Shown in pieces: positions 26,415 to 35,792 of a stretch of DNA of 64,000 bases. The position numbers were made by a program, and so were the translations under genes. Each line of letters opens with the position of its first letter. Position 1 is the stretch's first letter. The notes beneath the pieces were generated by a model that was not told where the DNA came from, ran no database searches, and saw only the letters and a list, made by a program, of their open reading frames with translations. The DNA is from DASCNA01 sp036011305 (lineage in GTDB: Bacteria > Verrucomicrobiota > Lentisphaeria > Victivallales > GWF2-38-69), in contig DASCNA010000022.1 in assembly GCA_036011305.1 (NCBI GenBank), positions 1-64,000 of the forward strand, read 5' to 3'.

Positions 26415-27242
26415 TTATTCTATTTTTTCTTCATTAGCAGGCATATCGTTGATAAGTTCTCTAAAAGAAAGTGTTTTTTCTATGCTGACCAAAGAATTTA
26501 GAAACCTTCTCAATCTATCAGGCCTTACATTCTTTTTTATATTTCCTTTGTATGCGATTGATATATTTCCAGTTTCTTCGGAGACAATAATCACAAGGGC
26601 ATCACTTTCTTCAGTTATTCCTAGGGCGGCTCGGTGTCTGGTTCCCATACCTTTTGTTATCTCTCTATTAGCAGAGAGCGGGAAGATACAGTGGGCTGCT
26701 CTAATGATTCCTGTTTTTACTATAACACCGCCATCATGTAATGGAGTATTAGGATGAAATATAGTTTCCAGAAGTCTATGAGAGAGTTTGGCTTCCAGGG
26801 TGATTGCACTGTCTACAATACCTTTTAAACCTATATGCTGTTCTATGGCAATTAAGGCTCCGTGTTTACGCCCGGCTAGATTAATAACAGCAGTAATTAG
26901 TTCATTAATTGTTTCCTCTCTTTTTATACCTTTCAAAAATGATCTTGAACCTAACTGTGCAAAAGCGCGTCTGAATTCAGGTTGAAATATCACAATTAAT
27001 GCAATACCGAAAAAAGTCCATAAACTATTTAGAAGCCAGCTGATAACTTCGAACTGAAGTAAGTCTGCCGCAATAGTAAAAGCAATTAGAACAAAAATTA
27101 TGCCGGCAAGTATAGACGAGCTTCTTGTTCCTCTTAAATAGTGCAGTACATAATAAAATAAAACAGCAAGGATAATAATTTCAATAAGAGGCACAATTGA
27201 ATAATACGCTGCCTGCAGTAGAAATATAAAGAAATTATCCAT
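26415..27242 (-). CDS. cdaA: Diadenylate cyclase, CdaA type
   Basis: A 275-residue membrane-bound enzyme making cyclic di-AMP from two ATP. About three transmembrane helices occupy residues 5-90. The DAC domain (about 110-255) carries TPLHDGGVIV (D170) and GTRHRAALG (R202-R204). The usual DGA motif reads DGG here. It is the first gene of cdaA-cdaR-usp-response regulator-kinase. c-di-AMP commonly controls K+ uptake, and TrkH/TrkA and a K+ channel are encoded elsewhere in the window, but no direct link is visible. Confidence 0.92.
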   Translation of the reverse strand: MDNFFIFLLQAAYYSIVPLIEIIILAVLFYYVLHYLRGTRSSSILAGIIFVLIAFTIAADLLQFEVISWLLNSLWTFFGIALIVIFQPEFRRAFAQLGSRSFLKGIKREETINELITAVINLAGRKHGALIAIEQHIGLKGIVDSAITLEAKLSHRLLETIFHPNTPLHDGGVIVKTGIIRAAHCIFPLSANREITKGMGTRHRAALGITEESDALVIIVSEETGNISIAYKGNIKKNVRPDRLRRFLNSLVSIEKTLSFRELINDMPANEEKIE

Positions 27243-27266
27243 GATATACTCTATAAATTATAAGTT

Positions 27267-27355
27267 TGGCAGAGAGACAGGGATTCGAACCCTGGGATGA
27301 CTACGTCATCAATAGTTTTCGAGACTACCCCGTTCGACCGCTCCGGCATCTCTCC
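27267..27355 (-). tRNA. tRNA-Ser (anticodon CGA), CCA encoded
   Basis: The minus strand gives a complete class II tRNA. It has a 7-bp acceptor stem GGAGAGA/TCTCTCT with a G-U at the first pair, an anticodon loop CTCGAAA (anticodon CGA at 27321-27319), a long variable arm (TGATGACGTAGTCATC) and a T-loop GGTTCGAATCC. G73 and an encoded CCA follow. The long variable arm plus G73 fits serine. It lies between gspK and cdaA. Confidence 0.95.
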
Positions 27356-27380
27356 TGATAATAATTAAATTAATTTATTT

Positions 27381-28427
27381 TTAATATAGGCTATACTGAA
27401 AATACTGGTTACCCTTATTATTCATTGAATTGCTTATTTTCAAAGAAACGATTAATGTTCTTAAACCAAATCCTTTTCCTGGAGACGCCTGGATTACTAA
27501 TGTATAATAACCGGTATCTTTTAGTGAAAAGTTTTTTGTTATTCTTTTAATCATTTCAGGATTAATAAAGCTCAACAATGATTGAGAACCTGAATTCAGC
27601 CATGCATTCCTACTTCTTATTATATAGTCAGCTTCCTCACTTGTAAAATTACCTTTTCCCATAAGTGTAAATTTATTTGCAGAAAAAAAGCTAATTGACC
27701 TGCTTTGCCAGTAAATACCCTTTGGCGGAATTATGTCGAAGGCTGAAAGCAGACCAAATTTATCAGGGTGAAACAACTTTCCAGAACCCGGAATCCATGC
27801 CACTTCATCTCGATACTGCATTTGTCCATTTCTAGGCAAAGGTGCTAAACCTAAATTTGAATAATCTACATCTTCCATTCCGTCAGGATTTGTTCCTGGA
27901 TTTCTATCAACATAATCAGTCAGTCTGTTTAAAAATATTTGGAAGGCTTTTTTTTCTTCACCTGTAAAGGCGTTTGATTTTAAAAAACTTTTCATACGCC
28001 CCGCTGGATTAAAACCACTTATATTATACCCTGATGACATATCTAATATACAAAATATAACATCATCATTGTAGTATTTTATATTATGAAATTTACCTGT
28101 AGGACTGAATTTGTTCAAAGCAAAACTTTCACTCTTATTATTATTTTTATTGGATGAGCTATTTCTATTTTGTCCTCGCTTCTGACCTCTGTTTAGCATA
28201 ATTAACCACTGGAGTCTGGCGGCTGCTCCTTCTGCAACATATGCTGAATACTCTCTTTCTGAATTAATAGCCATTTTTCTGGCAGAGAGTTGAGATATTG
28301 AGACAATTGTTGAAGTTATTATCCCAAGCAGTAACACAAACGACAATACAATAATTAGAGCTATACCTTCATCTTTAATATGAAATGAATTATTTAGACA
28401 TAAATTATTTTTCTTTAAATGCTTCAT
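27381..28427 (-). CDS. gspK: Type II secretion minor pseudopilin GspK
   Basis: A 348-residue prepilin-like protein, the large tip subunit of the pseudopilus. The leader ends at Gly in KDEGIALIIVLSFVLLLG, with no Phe after Gly and no Glu at +5, as is characteristic of GspK. A large soluble domain with the family's helical insert follows. It is the last gene of the secretion operon, after gspJ. Its C-terminal end lies 25 nt before the tRNA-Ser gene. Confidence 0.82.
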   Translation of the reverse strand: MKHLKKNNLCLNNSFHIKDEGIALIIVLSFVLLLGIITSTIVSISQLSARKMAINSEREYSAYVAEGAAARLQWLIMLNRGQKRGQNRNSSSNKNNNKSESFALNKFSPTGKFHNIKYYNDDVIFCILDMSSGYNISGFNPAGRMKSFLKSNAFTGEEKKAFQIFLNRLTDYVDRNPGTNPDGMEDVDYSNLGLAPLPRNGQMQYRDEVAWIPGSGKLFHPDKFGLLSAFDIIPPKGIYWQSRSISFFSANKFTLMGKGNFTSEEADYIIRSRNAWLNSGSQSLLSFINPEMIKRITKNFSLKDTGYYTLVIQASPGKGFGLRTLIVSLKISNSMNNKGNQYFQYSLY

Positions 28428-28470
28428 TTAGTAATTTGTCAGTTGCATAGTTAATACTGTTATTTGAATA

Positions 28471-29139
28471 TCATCTTAAATTTCGTCTGGATCCAAAAGT
28501 TTCATACTGTCCTGAACCAGCTGTTCGTCTCAACCATCTTTCTATTGTTCCATCATCCCATGTAATTGTGATTTGAATAGCTAAGGGAATATTTTTATTA
28601 TATAGTGATTCATCCCATTCGTTCTTCCAGTTAATATTATTCTGCGTATCTTTATCTGCGTATAAAAATGAAATTTCTGAAACTTTATCTGTAAGAACTT
28701 CTGTTTCAAGCTCTTTTCCCACATCATTCCATGGCAGAATAGGGACTTTTCTGTAGGCGGCTATCAGTTTACTGTCAGTTAGGTATAATTTAATAAACCT
28801 AATTCCTCCATCGTTCATATCAGCGATTCTATGAATATAAGCGAATGATATGCTGTCTGAGCGTCCAGCAAATGTCGACTGCTCTATATGACTTTCATTC
28901 GGCCATGAAAAAGGAACTGCATTTCTAAAACATGTACTAAAAACTCTGTCTAGTCTTAAATAGGTGTTGAGAATATGGCTTTTATTATCAACTTTTTTTA
29001 GGCTTTGCTGTATTATAAACATGCCTGTTCCAACAGTCAGCATGATCATAGTAAAAATAAACAGTGCGCAGAGCATTTCCAGAAGAGTAAAACCTGAATC
29101 ATTTGAAAATTTTTCTTTGTTATGTGTTAAATTTATCAT
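28471..29139 (-). CDS. gspJ: Type II secretion minor pseudopilin GspJ
   Basis: A 222-residue prepilin-like protein. The prepilin peptidase site is DSG/FTLLEMLCALFIF, with the conserved Phe and Glu at +1 and +5. The C-terminal beta domain and ITWDDGTIERWLRR fit GspJ. It lies between gspI and gspK as in standard operons and should form the pseudopilus tip with GspI and GspK. Confidence 0.85.
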   Translation of the reverse strand: MINLTHNKEKFSNDSGFTLLEMLCALFIFTMIMLTVGTGMFIIQQSLKKVDNKSHILNTYLRLDRVFSTCFRNAVPFSWPNESHIEQSTFAGRSDSISFAYIHRIADMNDGGIRFIKLYLTDSKLIAAYRKVPILPWNDVGKELETEVLTDKVSEISFLYADKDTQNNINWKNEWDESLYNKNIPLAIQITITWDDGTIERWLRRTAGSGQYETFGSRRNLR

Positions 29140-29174
29140 TACATAATTTCTGTATTTAAAATGGGATAAAAAAT

Positions 29175-29600
29175 TTAGTTGCTGTTTATTTTTTCTATTG
29201 TAAAGTTGGATGTATTAACTGAGTGAACAATTTTATCAACCATAACATTAATATTATATGCTCCGGTTAATTTTATATTATACGAAAATAAGCTCCAGTC
29301 TTTTATTTGAGTGGGTAGATTATTAGGTAAATTTACACTTTCAACAGCATTGCAGGATGCCCTTACATCTGAATACAGGAATATATCATTAGGAATTTCA
29401 GTATTAGGACCGCATAAAAGATAGTATTCACCTGCCTGGGTAAGTAAGTGCTGTGATCTCCATCTATTGTATGCTTTATCAACTCTTCTTTTTGACGTAC
29501 CGCTCATAGCCATAGCTCCGACTAGTCCCAGACTTAAAATGGCAATAGCAACAATTACCTCAATTAGTGTAAAATTTAATATTTTTTTCTTTCTAATCAT
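29175..29600 (-). CDS. gspI: Type II secretion minor pseudopilin GspI
   Basis: A 141-residue pseudopilin with the short leader MIRKKKILN/FTLIEVIVAIAILSLG. The residue before the Phe is Asn rather than Gly, so peptidase processing may be unusual. I start at ATG 29600, which overlaps the gspH stop by 8 nt. A TTG four codons upstream is open but unnecessary. The soluble part is small, as expected for GspI. Confidence 0.82.
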   Translation of the reverse strand: MIRKKKILNFTLIEVIVAIAILSLGLVGAMAMSGTSKRRVDKAYNRWRSQHLLTQAGEYYLLCGPNTEIPNDIFLYSDVRASCNAVESVNLPNNLPTQIKDWSLFSYNIKLTGAYNINVMVDKIVHSVNTSNFTIEKINSN

Positions 29601-30042
29601 TTGTTTTAACAATTGGAAGTCCTGTTAATTTAGAAATTCTAATAACGGCAATATGTCCATGAAGCACTAATTTTATACTTGGGCCCGATGTTAAACCACT
29701 GGGGAAAAATGTGAATCTAGGTATTGTATCGTTCTGATTCGAGAATTTAATAAATACAGCTTTAGGTACTGTATATGTCATATAATTATATTTGCTGTAA
29801 TCCACTTTAAGTCCATATGGACAAAATTTTCTGTTCCTATAAACAACAACAACTTTTCTGCCTGTGGTTTCTGCGCGGGTTGCGGCTTCATTAAAAACAT
29901 TTTCTATGCCGGTAACACAATCCTTAAAATTTAAAAAAGCCGGAGTTTTACCAATCCGGCCTATAACAATGCCTATCAGCAATATAGAAATTGCCAATAC
30001 GCATATCATTTCAAGTAATGTAAAATTCTTTCTTCTATTGAT
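29593..30042 (-). CDS. gspH: Type II secretion pseudopilin GspH, AUC start inferred
   Basis: The first ATG (30009) falls inside the prepilin motif, after KNFTLLE, which cannot be right. The frame is closed by TAG at 30055-30057, and the only in-frame initiation-like codons are ATT (30051) and ATC (30042). ATC 30042 has AGGAA about 9 nt upstream, overlaps the gspG stop by exactly 8 nt and gives INRRKN/FTLLEMICVLAIS. The next junction, gspH-gspI, has the same 8-nt overlap with a normal ATG. The product is about 149 residues with a C-terminal GspH-like domain. A rare AUC start, or a sequence error in an ATG, is inferred. Confidence 0.72.
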   Translation of the reverse strand: MNRRKNFTLLEMICVLAISILLIGIVIGRIGKTPAFLNFKDCVTGIENVFNEAATRAETTGRKVVVVYRNRKFCPYGLKVDYSKYNYMTYTVPKAVFIKFSNQNDTIPRFTFFPSGLTSGPSIKLVLHGHIAVIRISKLTGLPIVKTND

Positions 30043-30448
30043 GCTGCCAATTTCCTATGATTTTGGATTTACCCCCTGATGGCCCGTCTGGACCGTAACT
30101 GTAAATGTCGTATGCTCCATGTTGTCCTGGAGATGCATATACATATTTATTTCCCCATGGGTCTAACGGAATTGACGTTGCCTTAAGGTAAGGACCATCC
30201 CATCTTTTACTGCCTGAACCATTAGTAATGAGGTCCTGTAGTGATTGAGGATATTTACCTGTATCAAGCTGATAGTCCATAACGCATTGGCCGAACATGG
30301 AAATCTGAGTTCTGGCTGTCGTAACTCTAGCTTTTTTTACATGCTTGAAGTACATTGGCGTTACAATTGCAGCTAAAAGAGCTATGATAGCTATAACAAC
30401 TACCATTTCCATTAAAGTAAAATATTTAATTCTTTTCTTACGTTTCAT
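30035..30448 (-). CDS. gspG: Type II secretion major pseudopilin GspG
   Basis: A 137-residue major pseudopilin. The leader KRKKRIKY/FTLMEMVVVIAIIALLA is followed by the GspG signature DTGKYPQSLQDLI, LDPWGNKY and DIYSYGPDG. The last part contains the calcium-binding loop region. AAAGG precedes the ATG. As the most abundant pilus subunit it usually leads the pseudopilin block, as here (G-H-I-J-K). Confidence 0.95.
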   Translation of the reverse strand: MKRKKRIKYFTLMEMVVVIAIIALLAAIVTPMYFKHVKKARVTTARTQISMFGQCVMDYQLDTGKYPQSLQDLITNGSGSKRWDGPYLKATSIPLDPWGNKYVYASPGQHGAYDIYSYGPDGPSGGKSKIIGNWQHQ

Positions 30449-30465
30449 GTTAATTACCTTTCTTT

Positions 30466-31671
30466 TTAAACATTATTCATTTCCATTATTGCCATAAAAA
30501 TAGATAAAACAACAGCAAGTACCACGAAAGCTAAAAATAATATTACAGCAGGTTCAAATAATGCCAGCAGTCTGTTGATTTTTACTTTCATATCTTTTTC
30601 CAACTGATCTGCAACCTGTTCAAGCATACCACCCATATTGCCTGATTCTTCTCCTACTTCCAGCATTTGAATTGCAACTTTAGGCATGAATGTGCTTTTT
30701 GATAGTGCTGCAGATAGCTTTTTCCCGCCTTTTAAATCACTGTTTACACTCTCAAGAGACTTTTTGATATCTCTATTTTCTATAACTTTTGTAGCGATGC
30801 TTACTGTTTTTATAAGATGCACATTGTTATTAATCAGGACTGCCAGGGTTTTTATAAATGTTCCTGCTTCCATAACGTAAATAATTTCGCCAAGTACAGG
30901 TAGTTTTAGCAGGTGTGTGTCAACCCACGATCTGGCTTTTCCACCTTTTTTTACTCTTGAGATAAAATAAGTTATAGCGGCTATTATTAGAAGCCAAAGC
31001 CACCATAAACTTGTAGCTATATTGCTTGTGTCGAGTAGAATTTTGGTGGGGAGTGGGAGAGGCTTACCCATGTTAAGAAAAATTTTTGAAAATCTTGGGA
31101 CAAAAACTGTGAAGAGTAGAACTACAACGCAGAAAGTTACAAAAAGTATTATTGCAGGATAGATTGAACTTGTAACCATAAAATCTTTTGTTTCTTTTCT
31201 GTAATTAAGAAAATGCTGGAGTTCAACCATCACATCTTTAAGTGCACCAGTTTCTTCGCCTGCCTCAACAAGGTTTGCATAAATATTTGGAAAATGTATA
31301 CTGTTGCTTCTAACTAATTCTGAAAACTTTTTCCCCTCATGAAGTCCTCTTCTTATGCTGTTAACTACTTCTTTCTGTTCTGGCTCTTCACTGCCGTCAG
31401 CAATAATCCCCAAAGCTCTTTCTAACTGGATCTGAGCCTTTAGCAGCGGAACAAGTCTATTTGTAAATTCGATAACATTAAAAGAACTTTTAGACCAGAA
31501 TTTTAATCCTTTTGAAGAGCTTTTTGCCTGTGTAGTTTCTCCATATGATTCGAGAGGAACAAGGCCTCTCCCTCGTAATTTTTTTAAAGCGTCCTTTTGA
31601 GTATCACTTTCGATTACTGTATCAAAAGATTTTCCGCTTTTATTGGCAACTTTATATTTATAAAGACTCAT
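30466..31671 (-). CDS. gspF: Type II secretion inner-membrane platform GspF
   Basis: A 401-residue protein with an N-terminal cytoplasmic segment (YKVANKSGKSFDTVIESD), then two GspF domains, each followed by hydrophobic helices. The signatures EAGEETGALKDVMVELQ and EVGEESGNMGGMLEQVA mark the repeats. It anchors the GspE ATPase and the GspL/M complex. It starts 8 nt after the gspE stop. No truncation is seen. Confidence 0.95.
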   Translation of the reverse strand: MSLYKYKVANKSGKSFDTVIESDTQKDALKKLRGRGLVPLESYGETTQAKSSSKGLKFWSKSSFNVIEFTNRLVPLLKAQIQLERALGIIADGSEEPEQKEVVNSIRRGLHEGKKFSELVRSNSIHFPNIYANLVEAGEETGALKDVMVELQHFLNYRKETKDFMVTSSIYPAIILFVTFCVVVLLFTVFVPRFSKIFLNMGKPLPLPTKILLDTSNIATSLWWLWLLIIAAITYFISRVKKGGKARSWVDTHLLKLPVLGEIIYVMEAGTFIKTLAVLINNNVHLIKTVSIATKVIENRDIKKSLESVNSDLKGGKKLSAALSKSTFMPKVAIQMLEVGEESGNMGGMLEQVADQLEKDMKVKINRLLALFEPAVILFLAFVVLAVVLSIFMAIMEMNNV

Positions 31672-31679
31672 GATTTATT

Positions 31680-33293
31680 CTATTCATCTGAAGAAGCTCT
31701 GACAACTTCAGCTCTTGTTGTTATTCCCTGGTCTACTTTTTCTAAACCATCTTTAATCAGAGGTAGCATTCCGCTATTAACTGCTATTTCTTTAATAGAT
31801 GAACTGTCTGCATTATTCAATATAGCTTTTCTAATATCATCATTAATTGGCATTAATTCAAAAATACCAGTCCTGCCTTTAAATCCTGATCCTCCGCATT
31901 TTTTGCATTTGATATTTTTGGAATTAACACCTTTACCATTGCATTTGATACAAATTTTCCTCACAAGTCTTTGCGAAAGTACAGCAATTAAAGAAGATGA
32001 AATTAGAAAATTTTCTACTCCCATGTCTAGCAGCCTACTTACAGCTCCTGGAGCATCATTTGTATGTAATGTACTCAAAACTAAATGTCCTGTTAAAGCG
32101 GCATTAATCGATATGTCGGCAGTTTCTCTGTCTCTTATTTCTCCGACAAGAATTATGTCGGGATCCTGGCGAACTATGTTTCTAAGTGCTCCTGCAAAAT
32201 CTAAGCCAATTTTGGGATTTACCTGCATTTGAGACAGCCTTGGAATTTTATACTCTACAGGATCTTCAATCGTTATTATTTTTTTCCCAGGAGTATTCAA
32301 CTGTGACATAATACTATATAAAGTCGTTGATTTTCCGCTGCCGGTTGGTCCTACAACAAGTATGATGCCGTGAGGCATAGCGATAATTTTATCAAATATT
32401 TTTAGCATGGTATCATTCATGCCCATGTTTTTTAATTTAAATTCCATAGCATCTTTTCTTAGTAGTCGCAGCACAATACTTTCTCCATTGAGGGTTGGAA
32501 TTGTATTGATTCTTATATCTATATCGCTTTTTCCAAGCTGAATACTTGTTCTCCCATCCTGTGGCAGTCTGCTTTCTGCGATATTCAGACCACCTACCAG
32601 TTTTATTCTAGATGCAACTGCAGGATATTGAGTTAAGGAAGCAGACATGAATTCCTTAAGAATACCGTCAATTCTGAACCTTATCACATATTTGTTTTCT
32701 TCAGGTTCAACATGAATGTCACTGGCATCCATCTCAACTGCCCGTGAGAACATCTCATTTACCAGCCTGACGATTTTGGCTTCAGAAGCCATTGTACGCA
32801 GAGCTTCTTCGCTGTCAGCATTATTGAATGCATCTTCTCCAGTTTCATCTACATCTTCTCTATTGTAAACTTCCTGAATTAATCTTTCTATTACACTTCT
32901 TCGCCCCAGTGTAAAAGTAACTTTTAAATCGAATAGTTTATCGAATAAATAATAAATTAAGTCAATCGAATATGGATCAGAAAGAACAATTTCTATTTCA
33001 TCTTCACTCCATTTGAAAGGAATACAGCACTGATTTTCAAGGTAGTCCAGAGTAAGTGAATCGAAGTTTTCAATTTGATTCAGCTCTTCTTCATCTCGTA
33101 TTTTAAAATTAGTTATCTTATGATAAGTTTTAAGAAGATCAAGTTCAGGAAGTATTCCTTTGCTGCATAAATCCCAATCCACTTCCCGCCTACCTTCACA
33201 GCTCAGGTCAGGTGTATAGTGTTCATATAACTCAGTCATAAGAGAAGTGAGTTTATCCAGTACTTCTCTTGATTTTATATCAATAAAGCTCAT
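31680..33293 (-). CDS. gspE: Type II secretion ATPase GspE
   Basis: A 537-residue hexameric ATPase driving pseudopilus assembly. An N1E-like region (1-150) precedes the ATPase core: Walker A GPTGSGKST (K321), Asp box ITIEDPVEYKIP, Walker B-like DPDIILVGEIRD and His box LVLSTLHTND. A four-cysteine zinc module (CIKCNGKG, CKKCGGSG) lies near residue 440, typical of GspE and PilB. It sits between gspD and gspF. Confidence 0.95.
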   Translation of the reverse strand: MSFIDIKSREVLDKLTSLMTELYEHYTPDLSCEGRREVDWDLCSKGILPELDLLKTYHKITNFKIRDEEELNQIENFDSLTLDYLENQCCIPFKWSEDEIEIVLSDPYSIDLIYYLFDKLFDLKVTFTLGRRSVIERLIQEVYNREDVDETGEDAFNNADSEEALRTMASEAKIVRLVNEMFSRAVEMDASDIHVEPEENKYVIRFRIDGILKEFMSASLTQYPAVASRIKLVGGLNIAESRLPQDGRTSIQLGKSDIDIRINTIPTLNGESIVLRLLRKDAMEFKLKNMGMNDTMLKIFDKIIAMPHGIILVVGPTGSGKSTTLYSIMSQLNTPGKKIITIEDPVEYKIPRLSQMQVNPKIGLDFAGALRNIVRQDPDIILVGEIRDRETADISINAALTGHLVLSTLHTNDAPGAVSRLLDMGVENFLISSSLIAVLSQRLVRKICIKCNGKGVNSKNIKCKKCGGSGFKGRTGIFELMPINDDIRKAILNNADSSSIKEIAVNSGMLPLIKDGLEKVDQGITTRAEVVRASSDE

Positions 33294-33311
33294 AATTAAA
33301 CTCTAAAATAA

Positions 33312-35753
33312 TCAGCGTAAAATAATTTTATTTTTTGAGCTGGCTTCCAAAATAATGTTATTATTAATATTTTCTTTTGAATAAGCTTCTGTCAAAAGCT
33401 TTGATGCATTTTTATACCTTACAAGCAGCTTTTCTAAGCTTGTAGTTTTTTTTATAATTTCTCCTGACACCATTAATATTAGTTCAGTTCTTTTCTTCGT
33501 TATTTGAGTATCACCAAATAAACGGTTTAAAATTGGTACATTTCCTAAAAACGGGACAGTTGATAATTGATCTTGATTTGTATTTTTAATCATACCCCCA
33601 ATTATAACCGTTCCCTTATTTGGGATATTTAAAGTAGTACTCATCCTTCTTTGTGTAATTGTAGGTAAGTAAGAAAATCTAGAATTTGGCTTTTCGTTCG
33701 AAAGTAAATGATCCATATCTATTTTTATTATACCTCCTCTAGTGATGTGTGGAGTTAATTTTAATATAAGACCTACATCTTTATAATCATAAGCATTTGT
33801 CAGATCCGTTCTATCAGTATCATTTGTATCATCATCAGGTATATTTGAACCATTTGTGTTAACTCCTGAAGTCTGAATTGGTATGGTTTCAGCTACAGCT
33901 ATCATGGCATTACTATGATTTTGGGTAACTATTTCAGGACTAGCAAGGATTGTAAGTTTTTGAGTCTCCTGCAAAGCTTTAACATATCCTTTAATGTTCT
34001 GGTTAACGCCATCGCTAAGGCCATATTGAAAAAATTCAAAACCTCCGCCGCTTTCTGCATAACCGTAATCTGTTCCCCATTTATATTGTGCTCCTTCTAC
34101 CTGAAACTGTCCTTGAATTTGTAGTCCAAATTGTGTATGAGCGTCTAGTTCTACATCTGCAACAACCAATTTAATAAGAACCTGTTCAGGAATTGTATCT
34201 ATTCTTTCAAGCAGGGCTTTTATCATAGAATAAACTCTTGGAGTAGTTCTTATAATTAATCTTTCGTTGGCTCCATCTGCAAAAATTTTTGTTGGAACAT
34301 CGAATAAACTGACAGGATACTTATCTTTTTTACCGGAATCACTACTTTTATCAATATTACCTGAGCTGTTTTGATTACTGTTTTCTGAATTAATCTTACT
34401 TATTTCATATGCAGTTGCTACTGTTCCAAATGTAGAGTTGCTGTTTTGATTTGAATTTGTGGATCCTTCTTTGCCAAAAACTGACGATAAATCATTGTTT
34501 CCTGATGAATAGCTACCACTGGTACTGTTTTGAATTTTTTTTTGCTTAGCTTTCAGAGTTTCTCCTTTAACATTAAAAATAACTGATAAACCCTGGATTA
34601 ATTGTTCAGCTTTACTGTTTCTTACTTTATAAATATAAACTTGATTCTGCTCTCCAATATTAGTTCTGTCCAATATGTTGATCCAGCGTTTTACTTCAAG
34701 TAATGCTTCATTATTTGCTGCAGATGCAACAATAAGTCCGATACGGTCTATGCCTTCTATATTGATTGTTCCAGGTTCTTCAGGTTTATTTTTCTTTTCA
34801 ATATGAGTAACAGGAAATCCAAGAATAGGCATGATTTTAACCAATTCCTCTGCTATTTTAGAAGGAGGAACGTTTACACATTTAATTACTGTTTTAGGCC
34901 AGGAGATTTTATATTTTTTATCAAGAATTTTTACAATTTTTTTTAACTTTTCGATATTGTCTGGGGCATCAACAACCAGTACAGCATTTTGTGATTCAAT
35001 TTCAATCAGTACTGAACCTTCAGTTATAAAAGGTTTTAATTGTGTTGCTATTGATTTAGATTTTGCATTTTTCAGATTAAAAAGTACAACACTCACATTG
35101 GATTTAGGATTAAAGATTATGTTCCGCTCTTTAGCCATTTTATCAAAGGGCAGTATGTTTACTACTTCATTATTAAGAGAAGCATAAGAGCCGGTCAGCC
35201 ATAATATTTGCTGAAAAATTTCCCAAAGAGTTTTCTGTTGAATGTCAGAATCTAAAGACATTGATACAACACCTTTAATTTTAGGATCAATATAAAAATT
35301 AAAATCAAGAAGTTGACCGAATATCGGAACAACTTCTTCAATTGGTGCCGCATTTAAGCTTATTGTAACATGGTTTATTCTATTTGCATTTTTGTTTTTA
35401 TTCAAAAAATAATGGTAAAAAGGTAATTCAACTTTTTCTTTTTCCTTTGTTTTTTGTTTTTTATTGAAGAGTGCATCAATTTCTTTTTGAGAAAGTTTAA
35501 TTTTATGTTTTGTTTTAAGAGATTTTACTTTGTTTTGAGCTATTGATTTATCAGCTTTCGGAGAAGATGCAATCGGTATGCTCTTTTTATATATCCCATC
35601 TTTTAATTTATCTTTTTTATCATCATTTTCAAAACTGGCGTTTGGCGTATTGCAGGAAGTAAAACTTATTGCTGTAAAAATAATTATGTATAATATAGCT
35701 TTATTCATCAGTGTTGTTTCAATTATAAATCTCAAATTTTGAATCTTTTTCAT
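33312..35753 (-). CDS. gspD: Type II secretion secretin GspD, copy 1
   Basis: An 813-residue outer-membrane secretin precursor. A lipoprotein-type signal ends at SFTSC. An alternative ATG at 35708 would give the shorter signal MNKAILYIIIFTAISFTSC. Domains in order are N0 (LNAAPIEEVVPIFGQLLDF), N1-N3, a long Ser/Asn/Gly-rich linker inside N3 (about 415-475), and the C-terminal secretin domain (LASPEIVTQN, YKDVGLILKLTPHI, GTVIIGGMI, PFLGNVPILNRLFG). A second full-length secretin lies 39 nt upstream in the operon. Whether the two form mixed or separate channels is unknown. Confidence 0.92.
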   Translation of the reverse strand: MKKIQNLRFIIETTLMNKAILYIIIFTAISFTSCNTPNASFENDDKKDKLKDGIYKKSIPIASSPKADKSIAQNKVKSLKTKHKIKLSQKEIDALFNKKQKTKEKEKVELPFYHYFLNKNKNANRINHVTISLNAAPIEEVVPIFGQLLDFNFYIDPKIKGVVSMSLDSDIQQKTLWEIFQQILWLTGSYASLNNEVVNILPFDKMAKERNIIFNPKSNVSVVLFNLKNAKSKSIATQLKPFITEGSVLIEIESQNAVLVVDAPDNIEKLKKIVKILDKKYKISWPKTVIKCVNVPPSKIAEELVKIMPILGFPVTHIEKKNKPEEPGTINIEGIDRIGLIVASAANNEALLEVKRWINILDRTNIGEQNQVYIYKVRNSKAEQLIQGLSVIFNVKGETLKAKQKKIQNSTSGSYSSGNNDLSSVFGKEGSTNSNQNSNSTFGTVATAYEISKINSENSNQNSSGNIDKSSDSGKKDKYPVSLFDVPTKIFADGANERLIIRTTPRVYSMIKALLERIDTIPEQVLIKLVVADVELDAHTQFGLQIQGQFQVEGAQYKWGTDYGYAESGGGFEFFQYGLSDGVNQNIKGYVKALQETQKLTILASPEIVTQNHSNAMIAVAETIPIQTSGVNTNGSNIPDDDTNDTDRTDLTNAYDYKDVGLILKLTPHITRGGIIKIDMDHLLSNEKPNSRFSYLPTITQRRMSTTLNIPNKGTVIIGGMIKNTNQDQLSTVPFLGNVPILNRLFGDTQITKKRTELILMVSGEIIKKTTSLEKLLVRYKNASKLLTEAYSKENINNNIILEASSKNKIILR

Positions 35754-35792
35754 AATTAATTAAAAATTGATTTTTTTGCGTTCTGTTATGAT

